A DNA stretch of 64,000 nucleotides from assembly GCF_000430765.1 (NCBI RefSeq), contig NZ_KE387242.1:124001-188000 (forward strand). The letters are read 5' to 3'. Below the pieces are notes generated by a model. That model was not told where the DNA came from and searched no databases. It was given only the letters and a program-made list of their open reading frames with translations. Position numbers and translations under genes: made by a program. Positions 26,341-35,605 of the stretch are shown piece by piece (positions within the stretch are counted from its first letter, which is position 1; each line of letters opens with the position of its first letter). Origin of the DNA: Peribacillus kribbensis DSM 17871. Its GTDB lineage: Bacteria; Bacillota; Bacilli; Bacillales; DSM-1321.

Positions 26341-28149
26341 TTGATCGATTACGAGCAAAAATCCCAGCTGTTAAACGAAATCAAAAACGCAGATCCAGTA
26401 TGGAAGTGGATGACGCCGGACACGCATTATGTATTTCCGCACGAGCCACTGCGTTATGTTGTAGATTTAATGGGGAAGCATCGGATTGACGGGCTTCCGG
26501 TCATAGATGGTGAGAGAAGGGTGGTCGGACTGATCACCAAGTCAAAGCTGATGAAATGTTTTGTGGAAGGGGTATCACCAGATTCCCTCGTATCAGAGGT
26601 GATGACAAAATCGGTGGTCACCATCCAGCAAAACGAGTCGATCAAGCATGCCTCTGCGGTACCAGTCGGCCGCCTTCCGGTCGTAAATGAAGAGGGAAAA
26701 CTGGCAGGAATTCTAACGAGGACAGATATTTTGCGTTCCTATTCCACCCATATTGATGAATTGCATGAAACCGTGCATGCTGCCTCCATCCTGAATACCA
26801 TACTGGAAACGGCCTATGAAGGCATTGCGGTCATTGATATAAACGGAATCATCCGGGAATTTAATGAATCTTATGCCCGTTTCGTCGGGAAAAAGAGAGA
26901 AGAGGCGATCGGGCAGCATGTTACCTCCATTATTGAAAATACCCGGCTGCATCATGTGATTCAGACAGGTGTCGCGGAGAAGGGATATATCCAGCGAATC
27001 CAGGGGCAGGACATGGTTGTTCACCGTATTCCCATCAAAAGGAATGGCGAGGTCATCGGGGCCATCGGCATGCTGATTTTCCAGGGAGTGACGGAGCTTT
27101 ACAATATACTCGGAAGAATGCAGGAGCTTTCCCGCCAGGTGACGCAGAACCTATTGGCGCAGGAAACCCAGGAGCAGCCAGATAATGGATTTAATCAAAT
27201 CATCGGCAGAAGCGAAAAGCTGCAGCATGTGAAGCGCATGGCCAGAAAGGCGGCTGCCACACCATCGACCATCTTGATCACCGGTGACAGCGGGACCGGA
27301 AAGGAAATGTTTGCGAAGGTTGTCCATCAATCGAGCGCGTATGGTGAAGGGCCCTTTATCAGCGTGAACTGCGCGGCGATTCCTGAGCATCTGCTGGAGG
27401 CAGAGCTGTTCGGCTATGAGGAGGGAGCGTTTACTGGAGCGAAAAAAGGCGGAAAGCCCGGTAAATTTGAGCTTGCCCATAAAGGGACTCTGTTTCTCGA
27501 TGAGGTCGGGGATATGCCTCGTGTCATGCAGTCGAAAATTTTGCGTGTCCTGCAGGAGCGTGAAGTGGAGCGGGTGGGAGGAGTCGCGAGGCATTCCGTC
27601 GATGTCCGGATTGTGGCCGCGACCAACCGGCATCTTGAAGACATGGTGAAGACAGGGGACTTTCGGGAGGATTTGTATTACCGGTTAAATATTATCCGCC
27701 TGGAGCTACCTGCTCTCCGAGAAAGGAAAGAGGATATCCCTCTCCTCCTGCACCATCAGCTCCACCATGTATGCCAGCGCTTCGGGGTTAAAGAAAAGCA
27801 ATTTTCAGAGGATGCCCTGGCGGCCCTGGTTTCCTACTCCTGGCCTGGAAATGTGAGAGAGCTGGTCAATACGGTGGAAATGCTGGTAAGTCTTTCGGAC
27901 ACAGCGGTCATCAGCAAGGATGAGCTGCCATCACATTTTAAAATTCTCAAAGAGAGTGAGCCTGCCGCGGCTTTTATTAGGGAAGAAGCACCTCTTAAAA
28001 AAGTCAAAAATCAAGTGCTTGAACGAGAGAAAGACGCCATCCTGCAGGTGTTGAAGGAGACAAACGGAAACAAAGCGGCTGCTGCCAGGCTCCTGGGGAT
28101 CCAGAGGTCGACTCTGTATGAGAAATTAAAAAGGCATAACCTACATTAA
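26341..28149 (+). CDS. Sigma-54-dependent activator with CBS and PAS sensor domains
   Basis: A 602-residue enhancer-binding protein starting at TTG 26341 behind GGTGAGGAGACGA. Order of domains: two CBS motifs (about 20-78 and 85-137), a PAS domain (about 145-255, ILETAYEGIAVIDINGIIRE), and an AAA+ domain. The AAA+ part has Walker A GDSGTGKE, the sigma-54-contacting loop GAFTGA and Walker B LFLDEVGDMP. A Fis-type helix-turn-helix follows at the C-terminus (NGNKAAAARLLGIQRSTLYEKL). The second CBS repeat looks some six residues short (SIKHASAVPVGRLPVV). It is 144 bp upstream of an operon with a consensus -24/-12 promoter and is surely its activator. The inducer is unknown; CBS domains suggest an adenosyl ligand and PAS a small metabolite. 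Confidence 0.93.
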   Translation: MIDYEQKSQLLNEIKNADPVWKWMTPDTHYVFPHEPLRYVVDLMGKHRIDGLPVIDGERRVVGLITKSKLMKCFVEGVSPDSLVSEVMTKSVVTIQQNESIKHASAVPVGRLPVVNEEGKLAGILTRTDILRSYSTHIDELHETVHAASILNTILETAYEGIAVIDINGIIREFNESYARFVGKKREEAIGQHVTSIIENTRLHHVIQTGVAEKGYIQRIQGQDMVVHRIPIKRNGEVIGAIGMLIFQGVTELYNILGRMQELSRQVTQNLLAQETQEQPDNGFNQIIGRSEKLQHVKRMARKAAATPSTILITGDSGTGKEMFAKVVHQSSAYGEGPFISVNCAAIPEHLLEAELFGYEEGAFTGAKKGGKPGKFELAHKGTLFLDEVGDMPRVMQSKILRVLQEREVERVGGVARHSVDVRIVAATNRHLEDMVKTGDFREDLYYRLNIIRLELPALRERKEDIPLLLHHQLHHVCQRFGVKEKQFSEDALAALVSYSWPGNVRELVNTVEMLVSLSDTAVISKDELPSHFKILKESEPAAAFIREEAPLKKVKNQVLEREKDAILQVLKETNGNKAAAARLLGIQRSTLYEKLKRHNLH

Positions 28150-28158
28150 TGTCTGGAT

Positions 28159-28190
28159 AACCATACACTAACCATACACTTGTGTATGGT
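28159..28190 (+). promoter_or_regulatory. Candidate upstream activating site for the sigma-54 activator
   Basis: ACCATACAC, TT, GTGTATGGT (28171-28190) is a perfect 9-bp inverted repeat, preceded by a further direct half site AACCATACAC (28159-28168). It lies about 50-80 bp upstream of the -24 element, a normal enhancer position, and immediately after the activator gene. Confidence 0.7.
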
Positions 28191-28240
28191 GAATCGGACA
28201 CTATGATTCTGTAAACCTCTTATTTTCCGCCTTTTTCAAG

Positions 28241-28257
28241 TTGGCACGGTTCTTGCA
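28241..28257 (+). promoter_or_regulatory. Consensus sigma-54 (-24/-12) promoter
   Basis: TTGGCACGGTTCTTGCA matches the TGGCAC-N5-TTGCA consensus exactly. It sits 37 bases upstream of the first gene of the dehydrogenase operon. Confidence 0.93.
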
Positions 28258-28293
28258 AGTATAGTAGGTGTACAGATAAAGGAGGCGAAAGTT

Positions 28294-29493
28294 TTGAAAG
28301 GGTATGCAGAATTTCGTATGCCGGGTGCCGTGTTTTACGGAAAGGATTCACTGTCAAAACTCGGTGAAGAGGCTTCAAGGCTTGGACATAAGGCGCTGAT
28401 TGTAAGCGATGAAATCATGGAGAAAATCGGAAATGTGAAAAGATGCCAGGATCTTCTGGATCAAAGCGGCATTTCCCATGTGGAATATTTGAAAGTCAAT
28501 TCTGAGCCGACCGATGAACATGTCGAGGAGGCGTTAACGATCTGCCGTGAGAATGGCTGTGATGTGATTATTGCCATTGGCGGCGGCAGCTGTATGGATG
28601 CGGCAAAAGCGGTATCGGTTGTCGCTGCGAACGGAGGATATATCGGAGAGTATATGGGAGGCAGAAGACCGGTTGAAAAATCGCCGATTCCGATGATTGC
28701 CATCCCGACCACGGCAGGAACTGGCTCTGAGGTCACAAATGTAACCGTCATCACGAATACCAAAGAGGATATCAAAATGATGATCAAGGATCCGGCCTTC
28801 CTTCCGAAGATGGCGATTGTGGATCCGGTCCTGACGTATTCCTCACCGCCGAAGGTGACCGCAGCGACGGGTGTGGACGCTCTATGCCATGCAGTGGAAG
28901 CCTATATCTCAAGACTTGCCCAGCCGCTGACCGACCAGCTGGCCCTTTCAGCGATCGAGCTGATTGTCCAGCATCTCCGGGCGGCCTACATAAATGGAGA
29001 AGACAAAGAAGCGAGAGAAAAGATGGCATTTGCCTCCATGCAGGCAGGGCTTGCCTTCACGAACGCTTCTGTCACCCTGGTTCATGGAATGTCCCGGCCG
29101 ATCGGCGCGTTGTTCCATGTTCCTCACGGGATCTCAAATGCCATGCTCCTTCCGGCAGTTCTCGAATTCACGAAGGAACAGGCTGCCGGCCGCCTTGCGG
29201 ATATCGGGAAGATTTTGAGACCTGATTTGAAAGCGCTGTCCAATGAGGAGCTTGCTGATGTGACAGTCAACGAAATCAAAAAGCTCTGCCAGGACCTGAA
29301 CATCCCGAATATGAAGGATTATGGACTGGACAGTGGAAAATTTAAGGAAGCTGTTTCCAAGATGGCGAAGGATGCCCTTGCCAGCGGAAGTCCGGGGAAT
29401 AACCCAAGAGTCCCGTCCGCAGAGGAAATTATGGAGCTTTATCATACCTGCTATACCTATGATTTTTCGGTGTTTGAAGGCGTCACTAACTAA
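28294..29493 (+). CDS. Iron-containing alcohol dehydrogenase
   Basis: A 399-residue group III alcohol dehydrogenase. It carries the NAD-binding [13 protein letters not shown] (about residues 96-108), [17 protein letters not shown], and the metal-binding region [12 protein letters not shown] followed by [24 protein letters not shown] with its conserved histidines. It oxidises a primary or secondary alcohol to a carbonyl, or the reverse. TTG 28294 follows AAAGGAGGCGAAAG. It is the first gene of the sigma-54 operon, and the following CoA-acylating aldehyde dehydrogenase is well placed to use its product. The physiological alcohol is not known. Confidence 0.92.
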   Translation: MKGYAEFRMPGAVFYGKDSLSKLGEEASRLGHKALIVSDEIMEKIGNVKRCQDLLDQSGISHVEYLKVNSEPTDEHVEEALTICRENGCDVIIAIGGGSCMDAAKAVSVVAANGGYIGEYMGGRRPVEKSPIPMIAIPTTAGTGSEVTNVTVITNTKEDIKMMIKDPAFLPKMAIVDPVLTYSSPPKVTAATGVDALCHAVEAYISRLAQPLTDQLALSAIELIVQHLRAAYINGEDKEAREKMAFASMQAGLAFTNASVTLVHGMSRPIGALFHVPHGISNAMLLPAVLEFTKEQAAGRLADIGKILRPDLKALSNEELADVTVNEIKKLCQDLNIPNMKDYGLDSGKFKEAVSKMAKDALASGSPGNNPRVPSAEEIMELYHTCYTYDFSVFEGVTN

Positions 29494-29516
29494 TAAAGGA
29501 AAAGGGGAGATTGGAT

Positions 29517-30977
29517 ATGACATCAACAGTAGAAACCGTTGTACTAAAGAATTTTATTGGGGGAGAATGGGTTTCTTCCAAATCCCAGAAGACGGAGGGA
29601 GTTCCGAATCCTGCAACAGGGGAAATTCTTGCACAGGTGCCGATTTCAACCCGTGAGGATCTGGAAATGGCTGTGGAGGCTGCCAAAAAAGCCTTTCAAT
29701 CCTGGAAAAAAGTTGCCGTACCAAAGAGAGCACGTATCTTATTCCGCTACCAGCAGCTTTTAATCGACCACTGGGATGAGCTGGCCGAGCTGATCACAAA
29801 GGAAAACGGCAAGAATTATGATGAGGCTTATGGAGAAGTGCAGCGCGGCATCGAGTGTGTGGAATTTGCGGCAGGCGCACCGACCCTCATGATGGGAACT
29901 CAGCTGCCGGACATCGCAACTGGCATTGAGTCAGGCATGTACCGCTATCCAATCGGAGTCGTCGGCGGCATCACACCGTTCAACTTCCCGATGATGGTAC
30001 CATGCTGGATGTTCCCGCTTGCCATCGCCTGCGGAAATACCTTCATTTTAAAAGCATCCGAGCGCACTCCGCTCCTTGCCAACCGCCTTGCGGAGCTGTT
30101 CAAGGAAGCTGGACTGCCTGACGGCGTATTGAATTTGGTCCATGGCGCACACGATGTGGTGAATGGCATTCTCGATCACCCGGATATTAAAGCCGTATCC
30201 TTTGTCGGCTCCCAGCCGGTGGCTGAGTATGTGTATAAAACGGCTGCTGCCAACGGAAAACGCGTACAGGCCTTGGCTGGTGCGAAAAATCATACCATCG
30301 TACTTCCTGATGCAGACCTTGATTTAACGGTTACGAATATTGTCGGTGCAGCATTCGGCTCGGCAGGGGAGCGCTGCATGGCCTGCTCGGTTGTAGTGGC
30401 TGTCGGGGATGTGGCAGATAAGCTTGTGAACCGTCTGGTGACGGCCTGCGAAGAAATGACGATCGGAAACGGCCTGGAAAAAGGGAACTTCCTTGGACCG
30501 GTCATCCGTGAAGCCCATAAGGAGCGTACTGTTAAATATATTGAAATCGGCGAATCTGAAGGTGCCGAGCTGCTGCGTGACGGACGCAAGGATGAAGCGG
30601 TGTCAGGAGAAGGATACTTTGTCGGGCCGACCATCTTTGATAACGTAAAATTAGGCATGAAAATCTGGCAGGATGAAATTTTCGCTCCTGTACTTTCTGT
30701 GGTACGTGCAAAAGATTTGAGTGAAGCAATCAGCATCGCCAACGAATCTGAATTTGCGAACGGCGCCTGCCTCTTCACAGACAGTGCCAAAGCTGTGCGT
30801 CAATTCCGTGAAGATATCGATGCAGGAATGCTGGGAGTGAATATGGGCGTACCGGCACCAATGGCTTTCTTCCCATTCTCCGGCTATAAGAAGTCCTTCT
30901 ATGGCGACCTTCATGCGAATGGCCGTGATGGCGTGGAATTCTATACCCGCAAAAAGATGCTGACAGCCAGATACTAA
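29517..30977 (+). CDS. mmsA: CoA-acylating (methyl)malonate-semialdehyde dehydrogenase family
   Basis: An aldehyde dehydrogenase of 486 residues of the MmsA/IolA type. It has the catalytic cysteine in [12 protein letters not shown] (about residue 285) with the adjacent Arg characteristic of Mms[21 protein letters not shown], and [14 protein letters not shown]. The ending [21 protein letters not shown] is also typical. Family members convert malonate semialdehyde or methylmalonate semialdehyde to acetyl-CoA or propionyl-CoA with CO2 release. ATG 29517 is seven bases after GGGGAG; an upstream in-frame TTG touches that site. In this operon the aldehyde may come from the Fe-dehydrogenase or the histidinol-dehydrogenase-like enzyme. 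Confidence 0.9.
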   Translation: MTSTVETVVLKNFIGGEWVSSKSQKTEGVPNPATGEILAQVPISTREDLEMAVEAAKKAFQSWKKVAVPKRARILFRYQQLLIDHWDELAELITKENGKNYDEAYGEVQRGIECVEFAAGAPTLMMGTQLPDIATGIESGMYRYPIGVVGGITPFNFPMMVPCWMFPLAIACGNTFILKASERTPLLANRLAELFKEAGLPDGVLNLVHGAHDVVNGILDHPDIKAVSFVGSQPVAEYVYKTAAANGKRVQALAGAKNHTIVLPDADLDLTVTNIVGAAFGSAGERCMACSVVVAVGDVADKLVNRLVTACEEMTIGNGLEKGNFLGPVIREAHKERTVKYIEIGESEGAELLRDGRKDEAVSGEGYFVGPTIFDNVKLGMKIWQDEIFAPVLSVVRAKDLSEAISIANESEFANGACLFTDSAKAVRQFREDIDAGMLGVNMGVPAPMAFFPFSGYKKSFYGDLHANGRDGVEFYTRKKMLTARY

Positions 30978-31041
30978 GAGAATGCAGCGGAGGCCGGTGT
31001 CTGGCCGGCCCCTGCTTACATAATGGAGGAGGAAATTCAGG

Positions 31042-32334
31042 ATGGCGAGATTTCTTAAAACAGGCAAAACCAAGGAAGAGCTGGCAGTCCAGGCTGCACA
31101 GGTGACAGAGACCGTAAAAAGCATTTTGGATGATATAGAGAAGAATGGCGATTCCGCAGTACGTAATTATTCTGAAAGGTTTGATAAGTGGTCCCCTGAA
31201 GGCTTTAAGCTTTCACAGGAGCAGATCGAGGAGATCATCAGCACGGTTCCAGGGGAGACCATCAAGGATATTGAGTTTGCCCAGGCACAGATCCGGAGAT
31301 TCGCGGAGGCCCAGAAATCTGCACTGCGTGATATTGAAGTCGAAACTCTGCCGGGAGTCTTTTTAGGACACAAAAATATCCCGGTGAACAGTGTGGGCTG
31401 CTATATCCCAGGCGGCAGATATCCGATGGTCGCTTCCGCCCACATGAGTGTCCTTACCGCAAAAGTGGCCGGCGTGAAGCGTGTGATCGCGTGCACACCG
31501 CCGATTAATGGGGAAATTCCAGCGGCAACCGTTGCCGCGATGTCACTGGCAGGTGCGGATGAAATTTATCTTCTTGGCGGAGTCCAGGCGATGGCAGCCA
31601 TGGCGATCGGAACCGAAACGATTCAGGGAGTCGATATGCTGGTCGGACCTGGCAATGCCTTTGTGGCAGAAGCGAAGCGGCAGCTGTTCGGCCGGGTAGG
31701 CATCGATCTTCTGGCAGGTCCTACAGAGGTATTGGTGATTGCGGATGAGACCTCGGATGCAGAGATTGTGGCGACGGATCTTTTAGGACAAGCCGAGCAT
31801 GGCCCGACTTCTCCGGCCGCCCTGATCACAACCTCTGAAAAGCTGGCCAATGAAACGGTCAAGGAAATCGAACGACAGCTGGAGACACTCGAAACAGCGG
31901 ACGTGGCCCGCGCAGCCTGGAACGAATACGGCAGCATCATCCTGGTGGACAGCCTGGAGGAAGCAGTGGCAGAGGCGGACAAGCTGGCCTATGAGCATGT
32001 GGAAATTTTGACAGAGGATCCGCGTTTCTTTCTTGAGAACATGACCAATTTCGGAGCGCTGTTCTTAGGACCGGAAACCAATGTGGCGTATGGCGATAAA
32101 GTCATCGGAACCAACCACACCCTTCCCACAAAAGGAGCTTCACGCTACACAGGCGGACTGTGGGTAGGCAAATTCCTGAAAACCTGCACCTACCAGGAAA
32201 TCCGCACACCAGAAGCAAGCGCCATGATCGGTGAATATGCCGAGCGCCTCTGCCATCTCGAGAACTTTGCCGGACACCGCGAGCAGGCACTCCTGAGGGT
32301 CCGCCGGTATAAGAAGGAATCGGTGCATCAGTGA
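31042..32334 (+). CDS. Histidinol-dehydrogenase-like enzyme in a catabolic operon
   Basis: A 430-residue protein of the HisD superfamily. It has [20 protein letters not shown], the conserved [35 protein letters not shown], and the metal/substrate region [41 protein letters not shown] is near the C-terminus. HisD carries out the two-step NAD-dependent oxidation of an alcohol to an acid. No other his gene is near, and the operon is sigma-54 controlled with two other dehydrogenases and a GntP permease. A catabolic paralogue, such as HpsN-type sulfopropanediol dehydrogenase, is therefore more likely than histidine synthesis. AGGAGG lies nine bases before the ATG. Confidence 0.85.
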   Translation: MARFLKTGKTKEELAVQAAQVTETVKSILDDIEKNGDSAVRNYSERFDKWSPEGFKLSQEQIEEIISTVPGETIKDIEFAQAQIRRFAEAQKSALRDIEVETLPGVFLGHKNIPVNSVGCYIPGGRYPMVASAHMSVLTAKVAGVKRVIACTPPINGEIPAATVAAMSLAGADEIYLLGGVQAMAAMAIGTETIQGVDMLVGPGNAFVAEAKRQLFGRVGIDLLAGPTEVLVIADETSDAEIVATDLLGQAEHGPTSPAALITTSEKLANETVKEIERQLETLETADVARAAWNEYGSIILVDSLEEAVAEADKLAYEHVEILTEDPRFFLENMTNFGALFLGPETNVAYGDKVIGTNHTLPTKGASRYTGGLWVGKFLKTCTYQEIRTPEASAMIGEYAERLCHLENFAGHREQALLRVRRYKKESVHQ

Positions 32335-32345
32335 TTGTCACATAG

Positions 32346-32369
32346 AGGGCGGTTTGGCCGCCCTTTTTC
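32346..32369 (+). terminator. Hairpin between the HisD-like and GntP genes
   Basis: AGGGCGG, TTTGG, CCGCCCT followed by TTTTCT, 12 bases after the stop. Permease expression probably needs read-through or a separate promoter. Confidence 0.8.
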
Positions 32370-32377
32370 TCTAAAGA

Positions 32378-32453
32378 GTATAAAGACCAGAATCCAACGC
32401 CTGCCGGGGAAATAGTGCTTTCATCAAGCGTATGAAGACCAAAATCCTACACC
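32378..32453 (+). repeat. Pair of 24-bp direct repeats upstream of the permease gene
   Basis: Two 24-bp copies at 32378-32401 and 32430-32453 agree at 20 of 24 positions (for example AAGACCAGAATCC and AAGACCAAAATCC). The start-to-start distance is 52 bp, close to five helical turns. They lie between the terminator and the permease ribosome binding site and may be regulator sites. Confidence 0.55.
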
Positions 32454-32533
32454 CCAGCATGAAATTGGCTATTAGAAATGGATAAATGAAATCCGCTAAA
32501 CAAATTTTTGCATACTCAGATAGGAGGTACGAT

Positions 32534-33967
32534 ATGGAACTGGTTGTGATTTTGCTTGCCTTAGGACTTTTAATGTTCATTGCTTATAAAGGGTTTTCCG
32601 TTATTTTATTTGCTCCGCTCTGCGCCTTGTTTGCCGTATTGCTTACGGATCCATCTCATGTACTGCCGTTCTTTTCTAACATCTTTATGGAAAAGATGGT
32701 GGGCTTCATCAAGCTTTATTTCCCGGTTTTCCTGCTGGGCGCGATTTTTGGTAAGGTCGTCGAGACCTCAGGGCTTGCCGCTTCGATTGCGAAAACAATC
32801 GTCCGGGCAGTGGGGGCCAAGCGTGCCATACTTGCGATCGTGCTCATGACAGCAATCTTAACCTACAGCGGCGTCAGCTTATTCGTGGTTGCATTCGCTG
32901 CTTATCCATTTGCAGCAAAGCTTTTCCAGGAGGCTTCGATTCCAAAACGCCTGATTCCAGGTACGATTGCTTTGGGAGCGCTTTCTTTCACGATGGATGC
33001 CATGCCGGGTACACCGCAGATCCAAAACGTTATTCCGACTTCTTATTTCAAGACCGACATCTATGCGGCTCCCGTTCTTGGAATCATCGGTGCCATTTTT
33101 GTTTTTGCTTTAGGGATGGTTTATCTTGAATCCCGCCGCCGCAAGGCTGCCGCAGCCGGGGAAGGCTATCTGGGATTTGGGGGAGAAATAGCGGCAGCTG
33201 CTGAGCCGATTCCATCCGAACCTGCTCCTTCCTTTACCTCAGAAAAGGAAAGCCCGCTCCGCCAAATTCTCGCATTTGTGCCGCTTGTACTTGTCGGGGT
33301 GATGAACAAGGTCTTTACCGTTAATATTCCTAAATGGTACCCAAATGGGTTCGACTTTTCGAAGATTGGCTTAGATGTTTTTGGGAAGGTAGAGCTGCCG
33401 ACTGTCCTTGGAGTCTGGTCCGTTGAACTCGCACTGGTCATCGGAATCATCACGACCATTGCCTTTAACTTCAAAAGCGTAGCAGTGGATTTCAAAACCG
33501 GACTCAACGCCGGTATTGGAGGAGCTCTGCTTGCCGCAATGAATACGGGCTCTGAATATGGATTTGGAGGAGTCATTTCATCTCTTCCTGGCTTTGGGGT
33601 TGTCCGGGACGGCATCTCCCATACGTTCTCAAGCCCGCTTATGAATGGTGCGGTCACCACCAACGTCCTTGCCGGTATCACCGGTTCTGCATCCGGAGGA
33701 ATGGGAATCGCCCTCAGTGCGATGGGGGAGAAATATGTCCAGGCCGCCCAGAGCTCAGGGATTCCCATGGAAGTTATGCACAGAGTCATAGCCATGGCCT
33801 CCGGCGGCATGGACTCCCTGCCGCATAACGGAGCGGTGATCACACTCCTGGCTGTTTGCGGGCTGACACATAAGCAGTCCTACCGTGATATTTTTGCTGT
33901 TACGATTATTAAAACAATAGCTGTATTCTTCATTATCGGTCTATATTCCATAACAGGCTGGATTTAA
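32534..33967 (+). CDS. GntP-family H+ symporter permease
   Basis: A 477-residue polytopic protein with about twelve hydrophobic segments. The N-terminus MELVVILLALGLLMFIAYKG and the loop FTMDAMPGTPQIQNVIPTSY fit the GntP/gluconate:H+ symporter superfamily, as does GGVISSLPGFGVVRDGI. A charged linker of some 50 residues (ESRRRKAAAAGEG through FTSEKESPLRQ) splits two halves. ATG 32534 follows AGGAGGTACGAT; an earlier in-frame ATG at 32486 lacks a site. It probably imports the hydroxy-acid or polyol substrate used by the upstream dehydrogenases. Confidence 0.85.
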   Translation: MELVVILLALGLLMFIAYKGFSVILFAPLCALFAVLLTDPSHVLPFFSNIFMEKMVGFIKLYFPVFLLGAIFGKVVETSGLAASIAKTIVRAVGAKRAILAIVLMTAILTYSGVSLFVVAFAAYPFAAKLFQEASIPKRLIPGTIALGALSFTMDAMPGTPQIQNVIPTSYFKTDIYAAPVLGIIGAIFVFALGMVYLESRRRKAAAAGEGYLGFGGEIAAAAEPIPSEPAPSFTSEKESPLRQILAFVPLVLVGVMNKVFTVNIPKWYPNGFDFSKIGLDVFGKVELPTVLGVWSVELALVIGIITTIAFNFKSVAVDFKTGLNAGIGGALLAAMNTGSEYGFGGVISSLPGFGVVRDGISHTFSSPLMNGAVTTNVLAGITGSASGGMGIALSAMGEKYVQAAQSSGIPMEVMHRVIAMASGGMDSLPHNGAVITLLAVCGLTHKQSYRDIFAVTIIKTIAVFFIIGLYSITGWI

Positions 33968-34009
33968 AAGAATAAAGACAGGGACTCAATCCCTGTCTTT
34001 ATTCTTTTG
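33966..34009 (+). terminator. Strong terminator of the sigma-54 operon
   Basis: Perfect 17-bp arms AAGAATAAAGACAGGGA and TCCCTGTCTTTATTCTT around CTCAA, ending in TTG, directly after the permease stop. Confidence 0.92.
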
Positions 34010-34102
34010 TATACCAATGAAGATTCTTTCATTAAAAAGGAATTTCTTAATTACTCAAAAATGGTATCAATGGGAATTTTGTAAATGAATGGAAATATTT
34101 CG

Positions 34103-34144
34103 TTGACTATTATCATTAATGAAAATATAATTACTAATGATAAT
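34103..34144 (+). promoter_or_regulatory. Promoter bracketed by a perfect inverted repeat
   Basis: TTGACT (34103-34108), 17-bp spacer, TATAAT (34126-34131). ATTATCATTA (34109-34118) and TAATGATAAT (34135-34144) form a perfect 10-bp inverted repeat with one arm in the spacer and one just after the -10. This is a strong candidate autoregulatory operator for the winged-helix protein encoded next. Confidence 0.75.
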
Positions 34145-34168
34145 GATTATACAAAGAGAATAGTGGTG

Positions 34169-34708
34169 ATGTTTTTGAAAGGAGAATCCAAAGCCGATTT
34201 GATGCTTCATCCAGTCAGGTTCCGCATTGTCCAGTGCCTGTTAGGGGGAAAAGAAAAGACCGTTCAAGAAATTAGTACCGATCTGTCAGACATTCCGCAG
34301 GCCACCCTCTATCGCCACATAAACAAGCTTCTGGAGGGCGGACTGGTAATGGTGGTCGAACAGCGGCAGGTAAGGGGAACTCTGGAGAAGGTTCTTGCCT
34401 TGCAAAGTCCCGCAGCAGTTTCCCGGGAAGATCTAGGCAGGATGTCAAGAGACGAGCATATGCATATGTTTATGATGTTTGTGTCTTCCCTTGTTGATGA
34501 TTATGACCGGTATCTTCACCAAGAAGAATTCGATTTGGTCAAAGACGGTGTCAGTTACCGAAAAGCCACGCTGTATCTCTCAGATCAAGAATTTACTGAA
34601 ATGGTCACGGCGATTCGTCAGGCTATTGAATCTGCCCTCCCCAATACACCAAGTGAATCACGCCGCAAGAGGATCATTTCAAATATCGTAATGCCGGATG
34701 GCAATTAA
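34169..34708 (+). CDS. ArsR-like winged-helix transcription regulator
   Basis: About 179 residues. The N-terminal half is a winged helix (ADLMLHPVRFRIVQCLLGGK, TVQEISTDLSDIPQATLYRH, INKLLEGGLVMVVEQRQVRG), as in the YhfC-associated helix-turn-helix proteins. The C-terminal part is helical and acidic, with no metal-ligand cluster, and may bind a ligand or mediate dimerisation. The start is uncertain: ATG 34169 after AGTGGTG is used, and GTG 34163/34166 or TTG 34175 are possible. The frame from 34085 would run through the promoter and is excluded. It is 15 bases upstream of a YhfC-type membrane protein gene, so the two form an operon. Confidence 0.8.
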   Translation: MFLKGESKADLMLHPVRFRIVQCLLGGKEKTVQEISTDLSDIPQATLYRHINKLLEGGLVMVVEQRQVRGTLEKVLALQSPAAVSREDLGRMSRDEHMHMFMMFVSSLVDDYDRYLHQEEFDLVKDGVSYRKATLYLSDQEFTEMVTAIRQAIESALPNTPSESRRKRIISNIVMPDGN

Positions 34709-34723
34709 GAAAGGATGACGTGT

Positions 34724-35380
34724 ATGAAAAAAGCCATTGCAGTGAGTCCTCTTTACCTGCTCGTCAGTATCTTATTCTGGCTGTTATTCTGGAAGGCTGG
34801 TTATCCGATGAACTGGGGCTCGTTTGGATTTGGGATATTGGGCTGGTGGATCGCCTATTTACTTCGAATACCCATCAGCCTGGTTTTAATGAAAATCCAG
34901 GGAGGAAAACAGCCGAAAGGAATCATCTATTTCTCTGGTATATTGGAAGAATCGGTCCGTCTTATCATCCTGGTTTTAACTGGATCGGCCATCCAGAAGA
35001 CTCTCTCTATAGGCCAGGGATGGGCGTTCATCGAGGTAGTATTCGCCATCGTAAACCTGCTGGCATTGAACAATCTGGCCGCCAAAACAGATGAAAAATC
35101 CATGCAGGCAAAAGAAATGTTAAGCGCTGCTGGAATGAAGATGGACGGAAGTCCCTTTTGGGGAGCATTCGAACGGATTTTTGCGAGCGCATTCCATATT
35201 GGGAGCACCTTAATCATTGCTTGGAATCCATGGATGGTTCTTGTGATGATTCCGGTCCATACCTTTTATAACATGGCCGTCACATATATTATGAAACGGT
35301 CCATTGCTTATATGGAACTGGCAAGTGCTGTATTCGGGAGTGTTGTATTTATTCTTGGACTACTAGTTTATTTACATTGA
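34724..35380 (+). CDS. YhfC-type putative intramembrane peptidase
   Basis: A 218-residue membrane protein with about seven hydrophobic segments. GILEESVRLIILVL (an EExxR motif), FWGAFERIFASAFHIGSTLI and MIPVHTFYNMAVTYI supply the Glu/Arg and His residues typical of YhfC and the wider CPBP intramembrane protease group. Function of YhfC is not established; related proteins act in membrane proteolysis or bacteriocin self-immunity. ATG 34724 follows AAAGGATGACG. It is co-transcribed with the winged-helix regulator, which may sense its output or substrate. Confidence 0.78.
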   Translation: MKKAIAVSPLYLLVSILFWLLFWKAGYPMNWGSFGFGILGWWIAYLLRIPISLVLMKIQGGKQPKGIIYFSGILEESVRLIILVLTGSAIQKTLSIGQGWAFIEVVFAIVNLLALNNLAAKTDEKSMQAKEMLSAAGMKMDGSPFWGAFERIFASAFHIGSTLIIAWNPWMVLVMIPVHTFYNMAVTYIMKRSIAYMELASAVFGSVVFILGLLVYLH

Positions 35381-35428
35381 AGGTTAGGATGGGCTGGTAC
35401 CATGCTAGGTTCAAGGGGAGTTAGAGTC

Positions 35429-35605
35429 ATGTGCGGAATAGATTTTGTTATGGCAGTCTCTCATAAGGAAGCTGCCAAGGCAGACAGGTAGGTTCATTTT
35501 GATGAACGAATTCATCAGTATTTACAGAAGCAAAAGGAACCAGACCTAGGCTTTCTAGTAAAAAACAGCTTAGAAAAGATAGAAATTAAACCGATTGTCG
35601 GATAA
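35429..35605 (+). pseudogene. Short decayed gene with one in-frame stop
   Basis: ATG 35429 lies eight bases after AAGGGGAG and opens a frame (MCGIDFVMAVSHKEAAKADR) that is cut by TAG at 35489. It then continues in the same frame (VHFDERIHQYLQKQKEPDLG to IKPIVG) to a TAA at 35603. The good ribosome binding site plus continuous charged sequence after the stop suggests a once-functional gene of about 58 codons, or the start of a longer one. The family is unknown. The rest of the 35381-35892 gap holds A/T-rich sequence and a small hairpin near 35731-35752. Confidence 0.4.

Noticed and set aside
31042-32334. Histidine biosynthesis hisD
   Set aside because: The protein is HisD-like, but no other his gene is present and the operon is sigma-54 controlled with catabolic dehydrogenases and a permease.
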